NCBI GenBank assembly: GCA_029204045.2
Contig: CM055074.1
Coordinates: 14,187,164 to 14,251,163 of the forward strand
DNA from: Tillandsia leiboldiana
Taxonomy: Eukaryota > Streptophyta > Magnoliopsida > Poales > Bromeliaceae
DNA: 64,000 nt
Reading direction: 5' to 3'
The notes below the pieces were generated by a model. It searched no databases. It was given only the letters and a program-made list of their open reading frames with translations, and was not told where the DNA came from. Position 1 is the stretch's first letter. Each line of letters begins with the position of its first letter. Position numbers and translations under genes: made by a program. Shown here in pieces: positions 1-11,456 of the stretch.

Positions 1-3000
1 CCTTGCCTTGTCATTCATACCTCTTTGCATGCTTATGACAATTCATCTTGGTATCTAGATAGTGGATGTTCCCGTCATATGACCGGTGACAAAAATTGTT
101 TTCAAACTTTAGAAAAAACCTCCGGAGGACTTGTAGTTTTCGGAGACAGTCGCTCTTCTAAAATTATTGGAAAAGGAACAATCACTATTCCAGAAGGCCC
201 GGTTTTGAACAATGTTTTATTTGTTGAAGGCCTTAAGACTAACCTCATTAGCATTAGTCAACTTTGTGATAATGGTTTCTCAGTTAACTGTTCTTCTGCA
301 GAATGTATTGTAACTGATAAGGACCAATTATTCTTTTTGAAAGGGGTTAGATCTGAAAATAATTGCTATGTAGTTCCAAATAAAATTTCTGAAAATTGTA
401 ACCTAGTTTCTTTGGATAATGAAACTCTTTGGCATGAAAGACTAGGTCACATAAATTTTAAGGAACTAGCAAGGATTTCAAATAAAGACGTGGTTAAGGG
501 GGTTCCTAAACTTTCATTTAAAGATAACGTTGTGTGTGGAGGTTGTCAAAAGGGAAAACAATCAAGGGCTGCACACAAGAACTTGAACCACGTGGGTACC
601 AAACGGCCTTTAGAATTACTGCATATGGACTTAATGGGGCCGACTCGTCAACCAAGTTTGGGACGTAAATGGTACATTTTACTTTTGGTTGATGATTTCT
701 CTAGATATACATGTGTAACATTTTTAAAAGAGAAAGCGGATACTTTCGACTCTTTTCATGAGATTTGTCATCGTATTATGATTGAAAGAAATGAAAAGAT
801 CGTTCGTGTTCGAAGTGATAGAGGTGGAGAATTCAGAAATTCTAAATTCATTGATTTTTGCACTTCCAACGGCATAAAACATGAATTCTCAGCACCCTAT
901 ACACCTCAACAGAATGGTGTAGTCGAGCGCAAAAACAGGGTTGTACAAGAGATGGCACGTGTTATGCTTCACAGCCGGAAACTCCCGTTATATTTTTGGG
1001 CTGAAGCATTGAACACCGCGGTCTACGTTATTAATCGAGTTTATTTGCGCCCGGAAACTTTAAATACACCATATGAGCTATGGTTCTGTAGAAAATCGAA
1101 TATCAAATATTTTCGTATCTTTGGGAGTCGATGTTACATTTTGCGTGATCGCGAAAATCTTGAAAAATTTGACTCTCGAAGTGACGAAGGGATTTTCATG
1201 GGTTATTCTACAAATAGTAGAGCATATCGGGTATTTAACCTCGAATCTAAAACGATGGCAGAATCTATTAATGTTAAAGTAGATGAAGCTTTTCATTTTG
1301 CATCTGATAAATCTACCCCCGATATGTCTCTTGAAGATGATACTCCTGTAAATGCATCTTCTCATAATAATTCTTTTGATAATGTTGATGCATCTAATGG
1401 TTCTTCTAGTTTATCGGATATGCAGGAATCATCACACGCACCTCCGAGTACTCCATTGCCGCAAACATTACGAATCTCCAAGGATCATCCAGAATCGAAT
1501 ATTATTGGAGACCAACAAGAAGGAGTCAGGACTCGGAGACAGTTGGTTTGTGGAGTCGCATGTTACGTCTCCATGATAGAACAAAAGAACGTCGATGAAG
1601 CTCTTCAGGATGACTACTGGATTGAAGCAATGCAGGAAGAACTCCATCAGTTCGAAAGGAACAAAGTTTGGGAACTAACGAAGCCACCGAAGCAACACAA
1701 CGTGATTGGTACTAAATGGATTTTCAAAAATAAGAAAAACGAGGATGGTACCATTATCAGGAACAAAGCACGCCTAGTTGCTCAGGGCTACTCACAAATT
1801 GAAGGAATAGACTTTGATGAGACGTTCGCCCCGGTTGCTCGACTCGAGTCGATTCGTATTTTGTTCGCAATTGCTTGTGATTTTAAAATCAAACTCTTTC
1901 AAATGGACGTTAAGAGCGCGTTTTTAAATGGATTTTTGAACGAGGAAGTTTATGTGGCTCAACCGAAAGGTTTTGTAGACCATAAACAACCTAACCATGC
2001 TTTTCGTTTGAAAAAGGCTCTTTACGGTCTAAAACAAGCACCGCGAGCGTGGTACGAAAGGTTGACAAAGCACCTTTTGGAAAAGGGCTATACTCGAGGG
2101 GGAGCAGATCAGACTCTCTTTGTGAAGCATTATCAGGATAACTTCATTGTGGCACAAATCTATGTCGATGACATTGTATTTGGTGCAACAAGAGACAATG
2201 ATGATTCTAAATTCGCTGAAACCATGGAAAGCGAATTTGAGATGTCTATGATGGGCGAACTGACATACTTTCTTGGATTGCAAGTGAAACAAAATGAAGA
2301 AGGCATCCATCTGTGCCAATTCAAGTATGCAAAGGAGTTGGTCAAGAAGTTTGGATTAGAAAATTCTAAAGACTTTCCGACTCCGATGGGAACTAGCAAC
2401 AAGGGATTAGGAAGTGAATCTCTTAGTGAAAGTGTAGACGAGAAGCTTTATCGCAGCATGATTGGAAGTCTACTCCACCTCACGGCTAGTCGCCCGGATA
2501 TATCCTTTAGTGTTGGGATCTACGCGAGATATCAGTCAGCACCAAAGGAGGTTCACCTGAAAGCGGTGAAAAGGATCATTCGGTACGTCAAAGGTACACT
2601 CAATTTCGAAATTTGGTATGGGAACAACTCTTGACATAATAGGATATTCAGATGCCGATTGGGCAGGATCTGTGGATAATCGGAAAAGTACGAGTGGATC
2701 ATGTTTTTATCTTGGCCATTGCCTTGTTGTGTGGCATAGTAAAAAGCAAAACTGCATTGCACTCTCGACTGCCGAAGCGGAGTATATTTCAGCAGGTAGT
2801 TGTTCAACCCAACTCATTTGGATGAAAAGCGTGTTGAGCGACTTCCGAATTTCAGCAACTTCGGTAACTATTCTTTGTGACAACACTAGTGCTATAAATA
2901 TTTCTAAAAACCCTGTGTTGCACTCAAGAACAAAACACATTGAACTTAGATATCATTTTCTAAGGGAGCTAGTTGAATCAAGTATTCTTCAAATATCTTA

Positions 3001-3103
3001 TATTTCAACTGAGAATCAATTAGCTGACATTTTAACAAAACCTTTGGATCAAAAACGGTTTATTCATTTGCGTAAAGCAATTGGAATGCTTTCTTTAAAA
3101 TAA
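1..3103 (+). pseudogene. pol: Copia pol: protease, integrase, reverse transcriptase, RNase H (one frameshift)
   Basis: Two overlapping frames, 25-2634 and 2618-3103, together encode pol. Frame 1 starts with the aspartic protease motif DSGCSRHMTGD (about residue 12). It then has the GAG-pre-integrase zinc region (WHERLGH...CGGCQKG, about 135-175), the integrase core (HMDLMGP, SDRGGEF, QQNGVVERKN), and a Copia RT with the YVDDIVFG active site near residue 713. Frame 2 carries RNase H (GYSDADWAGS; STAEAEYIS). The break near 2618 is explained by a loss of about 5 nt compared with copy F, which reads TGGTATCCTATGGGAAC there. In life pol copies element RNA into DNA and integrates it. The single frameshift should disable this copy. 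The frame is already open at the window edge, so the true start lies in gag to the left. Confidence 0.93.
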
Positions 3104-3735
3104 CTCTTTTTGAAACCATTGCTTAGGTTAGGTTTTGTTTTGTATTTTTGTTCCTTAATCTATGCTTGTACATAGAACATTAATTGAGCATTAGTATAAT
3201 TGACTTTACTTGCATCCTTTCATATTCATTTAGAAATTTATTATGGTTTGGATATCATGATAATTGATTTGATGCAATGATCATTTATATCAATTTAGTT
3301 CATTTTAAATTGATCAAAGTCAATTTCTCTCTCAAATGATCTCTTGGTATAGTTGTTATCTTATTTGACAATTGAGTTAAGTATGAACATGAGATCAATT
3401 TTTGGTTGAATACCTCATATCTTGAATAATTGATAGCCAATTGAGTGGGAATTTGTTAAAATATTTATGCTCAAAAGATGTGGAAAGAGTTACATCCCAA
3501 TGAGGAGTGTGAAAACTACCACCACATGGAGGAAAGAGCTACCACCTCGGTCGTCCGAGTATTGTGTGCAGCTACCACATGTATACCAAGCATGGTTTTT
3601 TCTTGATGATTAGATAAAATTCTTTTTGGAATACTTGACTTTGTCGAATTCCAAGGTTGTTATAAGGTGGGGATTTTTATTGAAAGATACTCATAGAGCC
3701 ACTCCTTACAATAAATTGAATAGATATATTATCTA
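3104..3735 (+). other. Copia pol-to-env spacer (partial), non-coding
   Basis: AT-rich sequence without a credible ORF, collinear with the spacers of A (15650-16548), D (29490-30403) and F (44463-45399). It contains the conserved inverted repeat listed at 3546-3559. It ends where the next element is inserted. Confidence 0.75.
3546..3559. repeat. Conserved inverted repeat in the pol-env spacer (copy 1)
   Basis: CTCGGTCGTCCGAG has 5-bp arms (CTCGG/CCGAG) around a 4-nt loop. It is flanked by short direct repeats of the type AGCTACCAC. The same block appears in all four Copia copies of the window, although the surrounding spacer has drifted. Confidence 0.6.
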
Positions 3736-5449
3736 TGTGGGGACCCGAAATTCCCACTTATGGAGCACTGTTGCATCTACAGCTTCTGGAGGCCTATGTG
3801 GCGCGTCGGTGGGGTTTGTGCACAATTTGGACACAAGTGGTGGACTTCGGGCTTAAATGGATCACGAGAGTAGTCAGATAACCCCGTCGAGTGCGCAGAA
3901 GTGGTTTTGCGCGCAATGGATATTAAAATTGGGCTCAGTGCGAAGTTTGGACAAAAGAACATCTTCCCGGATGCGTTCGGCAATTTTTAGAGTTGGAATT
4001 TGGCAAAACAGACAGCAAATTTGGATTTAGCGCGCGAAAACGATGATAATGGACTACCTACTTGCATTTTTCGGAGCTCGGATGACCCAGCACGGATTTT
4101 GAGGCAGCATGTACTGTTCCGGCGGCCGGCGGGCAGCGGCGGCGGCGGCGGGCAGCGGCGGAGCACGGCGAGCAGGGGCGGAGCAAGGCGGCGCAGCGGC
4201 GCGGGCAGCGCGGGCAGCGCGGAGGCGCGCGGGCAGGCGCGCGGTCCACGGGGCCGGCGTGCACCGAGGGCAGGACACGTGGCTGATGGCGATAGGCTGG
4301 TTCTGTGCACCGGGACCACGGTGCAGGCGGGTTGCCTCGGGAACCACGCCTGGCAGGGGCGTCAGGCGGCGCGCCTGCGCGCGCACGTGGGCGCGCCAGG
4401 CATGTTGACCGGGAGTGGCGCCACGTTTCGGCTCCCCGTTGGGCCACGTGTCTTGCGGGGGGATGGCTCCGCACGGCTGTATGCTATTTTGTGGGCTACG
4501 TGGTCTCCCCTGGGCGATCCGGGCTTGAACAGTGTTGGGCCGGGCCCAACACTGTAGCAGCCCGGATCATTTCGGGCACCCGGAAACCGGGACAAATCCG
4601 GCATTTCTTGAATTGTTTCCTAGAGCTTATTTAAGCGATCCGAGCCTTCTTCTTTCCCCTTTTTCTGCCATTTCCGAGCCTCCTCTCGCCGCGGCGCCTT
4701 CAGCAAAGATGATCCCCGATCTGTGCTACACCTATCTGTGGAGTTTGGAGATTTTACGTGGCACGCTTCTCGAGGTTTCCATTTTTACGGCGCGGTGCGA
4801 CGCTTGTCCATTTGTGTTCCCCTTCGTCTCGTTTCGGTGCGCGAGCTCCCCCGGCCTACTCCAACCTCCGTTTCAGGCGATTCTTGCGCCGTTGGATCCG
4901 CGACAAACAGAGCTACGAACTAGATATTTTCAGTTTCCCCTAGTTTCGTGCTTTTCGAGGAGTTTTTCCATGCTTACTTGGACCCCATTTTCTGATGGAA
5001 TTTCTGGACAGCGACACCTTGCCAGATTTTTATCTCTGCAACCGGGCATCGGATGGAGACGAGCCTTTGGACTTTTTTCATCTACTCGACGCGAGGATTG
5101 TCACAGTATTTTTATTGGATTTTCCTAAGGCATGCCCGAAGGTATATTTTTCTCCCTTTATCTGTGCATGGAAATACAGATGTGTGGTTGTGTGTTTGTG
5201 AGCGCCGTGTATTGTGGAATTTATAACTCGGCCTACGGGGCTCGGAATTTGACGTGCAGGTACTCGTTTCGAAGGTATCGATGCGAGGATCGCGATAGTA
5301 TTTTTGTTGGATTTTTCTGAGTCCGTTCTACAGGTAGAAATTTCACATATTTGAGGCTATTTTCGCAGATTGTGTATACTTGGAATATTTTTGGATTAAG
5401 TGTAACGTTGAACCTTATTGTTGTACCCAGGGGTGTTTGCAAGTGTTGC

Positions 5450-5519
5450 TGGACCCGTTGGATCTGGAGACTCTGATTTCGGAGTGGACCCGTTGGATCT
5501 GAAGACTCTGATTTTGGGT
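5450..5519 (+). repeat. 35-bp tandem duplication
   Basis: Two imperfect copies, 5450-5484 and 5485-5519, share TGGACCCGTTGGATCTG.AG and CTCTGATTT. They lie directly at the switch between the unique U3-like part and the shared leader block of LTR-H, and they are absent from the other LTR copies. Confidence 0.8.
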
Positions 5520-6799
5520 TAGGGTTTTCTTAAACCCTAAACCCCGTAGCCTCTGCCCCAGCCGCCAGCTCCAACTGCATCCACTCCCCCTGCTGCACTC
5601 CTCGGTGGTAGCGCACCGGCCGCCGCCGCCTCGTCGCCGGAGAAGAAGCATAACCAAGAAACCTCCTCCATCTCGGTTGGTAAGGTAAGAGATCAACTCC
5701 CAGAGACCTTGGGTTGTTCCAAACACCTTCTGGGAGTGCCTCTGCGTGGTGGACGCCAAGCTGAGGTGAACCCGACGCCTAGCTCCGCCGTGCGCCGCCG
5801 CGGGAGACACCTCCTTCCTCCTCTATTTTTCCGGCGAGGTGAGTTCTTGGAAGTTTTTGTCTTTAAATGGCCCAAAGACCAATTCAATGACTTCCTAAGG
5901 TTGCATGGACCTTTTCTGTGAAGTTGGAGTGGTCGCCGTCGTCCCGGTCGCCGGCGGGAGCTTCTAGTCGCCGGAATTATCGTTTTTGGCCGATCTTGGG
6001 CGCCGCCTTCATCCGGCCGTTGAAACTCCGATTAAGACCGCTGATTCTCTTCTCCTCATCGACTGAAACCTACCTCCAAGGATTGGTGGAAATCGGTCCA
6101 GAATCCAAGCCGCGCGAGCCAGCCCTAGTTACGGTCTTCTTCTTCCTTCGCCGAACCTCACCGCCCGGCGCCACCGCTGCCCGACGCTGCCGGGCATGCC
6201 CCTGGCAAGCCTCATAGAACCGAGAGGAACCATCTGATTCAAGTTGGAGGGCCTCTCAGGCTTTGGATAGGAATACGCCATTAGAGCTCATCAAGCTCGA
6301 CCGAGCTCCGCCGCCGCACGTCGCCGTCGCTTCTAGGCGTCGGCCAACCATCCAGGTAAGCTCAGTTGATCTTTTTGAGGTGTCTCATGGTGTTGCATGG
6401 AGTTTTTGACGTCGGGATAATAACCTCTGTTGCTGCACCCTTGTGCCAGCCGAGCACCACCTCCGGCCACCTCCGACGCCTCCGGGCTCCGGCCATCTAC
6501 CCAGGTAGGCCATAAGTTTGATTTGATGATGTTCCATCATTTTGTTTTGGGCCGAGGGGCCCCTGTAACCGAGCTCTGGTCTTGCACCCGAATTATTCAA
6601 CTCGGGTTTGTCTACGGCCGCCGCCGCCTCCGGCCGCCGGCGCTTGACCCAGCAGGGGCCAACTTTCTTCTGAGACCTGTACCGAGCTGATGCTCACCCT
6701 TGTTTGCAGTCTGAGCAGGAGTGGTGCTGGACTTGGCCAAACCGAGCCTTGAACCAAGTGTGGTGTTGCTCCGGTGACTTCTCCGGCCACCCTCCGACG
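5514..6799 (+). repeat. Shared LTR leader block, copy 1 (also at 56128-57397 and about 61822-63095)
   Basis: This block is nearly collinear with the two LARD LTRs. It begins TTGGGTTAGGGTTTTC and ends CACCCTCCGACG. It is rich in CCGCCG stretches and has repeated AG|GTAAG/GTGAG-like sites. Because the same block occurs three times at the same place in an LTR, I read it as the transcribed leader (R/U5) of the LTR and not as host exons. Confidence 0.75.
5516..5544. promoter_or_regulatory. Telo-box hairpin at the start of the LTR leader (copy 1)
   Basis: GGGTTAGGGTTT and AAACCCTAAACC form a near-perfect hairpin with a 4-nt loop. Both arms carry the plant telo-box core AAACCCTAA. In copies 2 and 3 it lies just downstream of a TATA box. 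Here the TATA-bearing sequence has been replaced. Confidence 0.6.
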
Positions 6800-7046
6800 A
6801 CGGTGCCGTAGGGACTGGTGGAATAACCGGTGGTATAGCTGGAGGTACAGGGGCCTCTACAGTAGTAGGGGGAGGTGCCCCAACCTAGGCAAGCAACTGC
6901 TCGAACCTCTGCTCCTGTCGGCGGTGACTCTCCGCCAACTGGGCCACCATGGCCCTCAGCTCACTAATCTTTGATGGCCCGGACTGCTCCGGCACCTCCG
7001 AAGGTGTAGGAGTACCCCGGGTAGGGATCTGCCGCCTAGGAGGCAT
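6795..7046 (-). pseudogene. gag: Tekay gag N-terminal fragment of the second (truncated) tandem unit
   Basis: It begins at the ATG at 7044-7046 (MPPRRQIPTRG...) and reads about 54 codons with the coiled-coil-like stretch MVAQLAESHRRQEQRFEQLL. A TAG near 6883 then replaces the CAG found at the same place near 38485. The match to gag continues to about 6795 and then changes into LTR-H. It is a dead fragment. Confidence 0.85.
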
Positions 7047-7323
7047 CCTGCCACACAAGAAACCACGGGTCAGTAACAAAACCACTCTCGACCCAATCCA
7101 GCGAAAGTCATGGACATCCCCCTATTTCTGTAACCTTATGTTGTCTGCAGCCAACATAATAGTCTACCAGAAATAGGATATGCCAGTCCCTCTCCACTCA
7201 CAGGAAGAGTTTAATAATAATAAATTACCGACTTTCGTAAAACATCACGTCACTCACGCCCTGCCTTCCTAAGGTCTGCCAAAAAGCCTTGGGTTTCCTA
7301 AGTCCCAACTGACCTATCCCTAA

Positions 7324-7335
7324 GCTCTGATACCA
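7324..7335 (-). other. Primer-binding site, second Tekay unit
   Basis: The reverse complement is TGGTATCAGAGC, complementary to the 3' end of initiator tRNA-Met. It lies 8 nt inside the LTR edge at 7344. It shows that an internal region follows the 'downstream' LTR. Confidence 0.85.
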
Positions 7336-7343
7336 ACCTAATC

Positions 7344-10300
7344 TGTCACGCCCCGGGTGTACACCAGAACCCGGGCTTGTCCACAGATCCGCCGTGCACA
7401 CGGTATTTCCCGTGTACACGAAGCGCTGGTAACCTGCTCAGATATAAATGAAATAATAAAGGAGCATAAAAACAGAGCTAAACTAAAAACTAGTACATCT
7501 CAGACAAATGCTGGAAATAAAAGTACAATAAACTCTCATAAATATACATGTGTCTCTCCCAGCTCACGAAATAAATACAACCAGCTGGCCGCAGCCAGAC
7601 CCAAAATAAAAAAAAATACAACCGTCCGAGTGTACAGGGGATACATCAAAACTACTAAACTCGAGCTCGGGGTAGTAGCTATCTAATCGGCGATCCTCTT
7701 ACCTCGATCCTGGGCAGAGGGTCCCGCAGCTCCAACAGAGGACTCTGCAAAACAAAGGGGAAAGAAAAAGGGAAAATAGTGGGGGGGTGAGAACTACTAT
7801 AAAAACAGTAACCTCCCCTAGTGGGTAGACCTCAAACTCAGACATGCCCACTAGGACTACCAGAGGCGAAAATAAAACAAAGGTGGTAAGCTATAAGTAA
7901 ATCTACTGATGATAAAGCTACCACTAATATGCCTCTAAAATGCCCAGCTAAAAGAATAGCTAAATGTATGCATCAGAATGTCAAAGCCTGACTGACCAAA
8001 CCCAATCAATACACCAGTAAACACTGGTACTGCCTGCTCTGCTGTCAACTCAAGAACCCAGTATCTGATCGGCACACGGCACGATCCTCAAAGTATCCAA
8101 TCGACCGGCACACGGCTCGGCCCTAAGCCTACTCCGGAGTGGCACTCGAGGGGAGCGACCCACACGAGTAAAGTATGTAACCATAAGTATCTGATATAGC
8201 AGGACTGGATCAAGACTCTAGCAAGTGGGTAAGACCATCCACTAAGGAAGCCCGATCCCTCACCTCCAATCTGATGCAATAATAATAATAGTAATAATCC
8301 GGTCGACCGCCCACAGTCCGCGGTTGCCGCAATATCCAACCATCGATCCCCAACTGTCCCAAACTATGAATATCTGACTACACTATCCCCTAAGACCAGA
8401 CAACAGGAGAAAGAATAAAAAGCATGGTTTCTCCTAAGTCAATTCCAGCATGTTTGTGTAGCAGAAAAAGGTGGCCTAGCTAGATGACCATACAAGCATG
8501 CAAAGTCCTTTACTTGATAAGGCAATTTCAAGTACTCTAACTTTTACAAAACTAAGTGCATAGAACCTCTAATGTACATGTTGCATAAATAGAAACTCAC
8601 TAACAAGTAATCTTTTCAAAATATGAACTCTAACCACATACCCAAACCTTCTCTTATACATACAACATGATATGGATTTAGCATGATTTTCAAGTGTTTA
8701 AACTACACATTTAAAGTAAGGAAACACAACTTACTAACATTTAGTTCTCTAACAATGCAAATAGTAACAATGAATCCATGATCTCATACAAGCATGCTAG
8801 GTCCATTTCCCAATTCTAACTAGCAACATGGTCAAGCACCACTCTAATATGCCTAGTGACACGTCAAAAGTAGGAGGTTTACAACGACACCCACCTCGAG
8901 CGCTAAATCCCTGTCCAAAGGAGAATCCCACGCTCGGTCCACACAGTCACCACAACACTGCACACTATATCCCAAAAGAACAAACATAATTTAAACATAC
9001 AAAGTTCACAAAATCTGTCCACCATTACCACAGTCCAGAGTTTCTCAATTCTCACCTACGAAAAGTGCCGGGAAAATTCTAAGAAAAATACTATCGCGAT
9101 CCTCGCGACGAACCCGTCGTAACGAGTACCTGCACGCTCAAAACCGAGTTTCCTACACTGAGATAAAAATTCGGCAAGGGGAACACCCCAATACAAACTG
9201 TACAAAATTTCTGTGTCAAAGAACTACAGTGAAAGGAGATTTTCACCTTCGAGAGAAATCCAGAAAAATCTGAGAAAAATCCAGGAGATTCCTTGCGAAA
9301 TGTAGATGAAAAATTCCTTTTGAATCACCTCGATCCGACGTTTGTGCGAAACGATACGGCTATAATACCGCAGCGCTGTCCAAAAATCCACGAAGGAAAA
9401 ATGGGTCAAATGGAAGCTCAGAAAAATCCAAGGTCAGCACAGAAATAGAGGAAACTCGAAACACAGAAGTTGGAGTCCTACCTGTCGAGAGTCCGATGGC
9501 GCAAGAATCGTCGGAAAAGGAGGTCGGGGTGAGTCGGGGGAGCCCAAACACTGAGAAGGGACGAAGCGGGTCGCCAGAGAATGAGCGTCCCGCCGCGCCG
9601 TAAAATCGCAAACCTCGGGATGCGTGCCTCCAAAAATCCTAGGGTTCCGCCAGAGAATAGAGAACAGAGTGAAGAAGAAATCTCCTAAAGGTTTTTCTGT
9701 GAAAAGAAGCCCAGAAAAAGAGTAAAAGGCCTCCAAAGCCCCCTATTTATAGGCCCAGCCCAAAGCCATGACCAATCGGATTTCGGGCGCAACAATTCGA
9801 GCGCCCGAATCCGTTTGGTCGCACGAACGCCCGTCCGACCAGCGCCCGGAAGTTCCTGCGCATGCCACGTACCCCCACAAACAGCGGACAGCGAAAAGGG
9901 CGACTGGGAACTCGCCGCGTGGCCACCACTTGGTCAAAGTGGTAGGTACGGTCCGCCACTCGCGGGCCGACGCGTGGCGGTACTCGAGCGCGGCCGACAG
10001 CGCGCCTGGCGCCTCTTCGCGCACGCGCCCCGAGGCGCCGCCTGCGCACTGCGTGGACCGTGCCCCCGTGAGCCAGCCAGTCGCATGCCTCCACGTAGCA
10101 TACACCCGGTGCACCGAAGCCGCGGGAAAAAATTCCCTGGACCGCGCCGCTTGCGCCTGCCATTCCGGGAGCGCCACGTGGCCCGCCAAAGGTCCATACA
10201 CCCGCCGCGCAACCCCGTGGACCGAGCTACGTGGGCCGGCCAATAACAGGCCGCCACGTGGCTCCAGGCCGGTCCACGGTCTCCCCCCATGCACCGAATT

Positions 10301-10590
10301 GACCCGAAAACTTCCGGAAGCCCGTTTTTGGTCGTCCGGACTCCAAATTTAACAAGCAAATAGCCGTTTTCAAGCGTTTTTCCGCGCTGAATCCAAATCC
10401 AACCTCTGTTTGGCCCAAATCATTTTCTAAACTTCGGCAAATACAACCGAAGGCCAAATCAGCTACAAATGTCTCACAGGGTCCATCTGTGGCATCCCTT
10501 TGATGCACCATGGGCCAAACGCACCAAACGCTAGGTGTTACACATAGTGGATTCAACGGAAAGTGGCATGGGGAAAACCAGAACACTACA
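7344..10590 (-). mobile_element. Tekay LTR, central copy (3' LTR of unit 1, 5' LTR of unit 2), 3247 bp
   Basis: On the element strand it starts TGTAGTGTTCTGG and ends GGGGCGTGACA. It aligns along its length with 49317-52501 (3185 bp). It has extra segments, for example about 50 bp near 8347-8395 and about 18 bp near 9557. On its right is a PPT, as for a 3' LTR; on its left is a PBS, as for a 5' LTR. The GC-rich section 9770-10330 and the 60-200 aa ORFs in it are LTR sequence, not genes. Confidence 0.9.
9743..9752 (-). promoter_or_regulatory. TATA box of the Tekay LTR
   Basis: On the element strand the sequence is CCTATAAATAGGGGGC, a textbook TATA box. The identical site in the other LTR is at about 51658-51667. 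Transcription would run leftwards into R/U5. Confidence 0.75.
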
Positions 10591-10604
10591 TCCTCCCCTA
10601 CAAG
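10591..10604 (-). other. Polypurine tract of the Tekay element
   Basis: On the element strand CTTGTAGGGGAGGA directly precedes the LTR start TGTAGTG. It is the expected primer for plus-strand synthesis and lies 33 nt past the end of pol. Confidence 0.8.
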
Positions 10605-10637
10605 AAAAAGTTTCGTCCTCGAAACAAAAGTCATACC

Positions 10638-11456
10638 TCAAGCAGGGGCCTCGAACAAGTGGGGGTAAGCATCCATCATCGCTGACTCCAGCTCCCAAGT
10701 AGCCTCGCGCTCATCATGGCTACTCCGGAGGATCTTCACATAAGGGATGGCTCGGCTGCGCAACTCCCTAACCTCACGGTCCAAGATCCTCAATGGCCGC
10801 TCGACGTAGCTCAAGTCCTCAGTAATCTCCAGTGGGGTGAAATCGATGATATGCGACGGGTCATAAACATACCTCCTTAGAGTCGATACATGAAAAACAT
10901 CGTGGACACCAGCAAGTCTGGGAGGAAGTGCAAGCCTGTAGGCAACTGGCCCTAAGCGCTCCAACACCTCGAAAGGTCCAATATAACGAGGGCTTAGTTT
11001 CCCACGAATACCAAATCTCCGAATTCCCTTCGAAGGCGAGACTATCAAAAAGACATGATCGCCCACCTGAAACTCTAAGTCTCGCCGTCGTGTATCAGCA
11101 TAACTCCTCTGTCAACTCTGGGCGGTCTCGAGATGTCGTCGTACCAATCTGACCTTTTCCTCTGCCTCTAATAGAAGATCAGGACCCAAAGTCTTCTTCT
11201 CACCCACGTCACTCCAATATAGGGGTGACCGACACTTGCGTCCATACAACGCTTCAAACGGAGCCATCTGAATGCTCGCTTGATAGCTGTTGTTGTACGC
11301 AAACTCAACTAATCACAAGTGTCGGTACCACCCTCCTCCAAAGTCCAGAACGCAGGCTCTCAACATATCCTCGAGGGTCTGAATAGTGCGCTCTGACTGT
11401 CCATCGGTCTGTGGGTGGAATGCTGTACTAAATCGGAGCTGCGTTCCCAAGGCTGT
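10638..11456 (-). pseudogene. pol: Tekay pol C-terminus: end of integrase core, integrase C-domain, chromodomain
   Basis: It continues the frame of 22501-24723 after removal of element A. It opens with the integrase glutamate region FHPQTDGQSERTIQTLED, then has the GPF-type module (KLSPRYIGPFEVLERLGPVAYRLALP), and ends in a chromodomain-like tail (PLEITEDLSYVERPLRILDRE ... TWELE). The chromodomain marks this as a chromovirus, and the tail is typical of Tekay/Del. In this family the chromodomain guides integration into heterochromatin. Two in-frame TGA codons (11313-11315 and 11112-11114) break the frame. Both fit single G-to-A or C-to-T changes. Confidence 0.9.

Larger units (their letters stand above)
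1..3735 (+). mobile_element. SIRE/Maximus-type Ty1-Copia retrotransposon, 5'-truncated by the window and interrupted at 3735 (Copia-1)
   Basis: The visible part runs from the gag/protease boundary through integrase, RT and RNase H into the pol-env spacer. It is collinear with copies A, D and F further right, so it belongs to the same family. The spacer stops abruptly after ATCTA (3731-3735), where a different LTR beginning TGTGGGGACC starts. The accessory ORF and 3' LTR of this copy are not in the window. I infer that they lie beyond 64000, which would make this element the host of everything from 3736 onwards. It still encodes protease and the integrase zinc-binding region, unlike copies A and F. 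Confidence 0.9.
3736..6799 (+). mobile_element. Chimeric large LTR, left part (LTR-H), interrupted by the Tekay element
   Basis: It starts TGTGGGGACCCG directly after ATCTA, as an LTR would. The first 1.78 kb (3736-5513) resembles Tekay-type LTRs: a very GC-rich block at about 4100-4560, a TATA-like TTATTTAAG near 4626, and CCCCGGCCTACTCCAACCTCC-like leader text comparable to the reverse complement of 9400-9640. From 5514 it changes to a block shared with the LARD LTRs at 56128 and 61822. At 6795-6799 it breaks off into Tekay gag sequence and resumes at 52502. No coding capacity is supported. The short GC-rich ORFs here have no domain signatures. Confidence 0.7.

Noticed and set aside
4000..4557. 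Ala/Gly/Arg-rich ORFs of 100-185 codons
   Set aside because: Very GC-rich LTR sequence is open in several frames at once. No motif, and no frame is favoured.
5514..6795. Host gene exons with GTAAG donors
   Set aside because: The block occurs three times at the same position inside an LTR, so it is element sequence. The donor-like sites are kept only as a finding.
9743..10352. ORFs of 130-194 codons on both strands (and the same at 51658-52271)
   Set aside because: They lie in the GC-rich half of the Tekay LTR, overlap each other on both strands, and span the TATA box.
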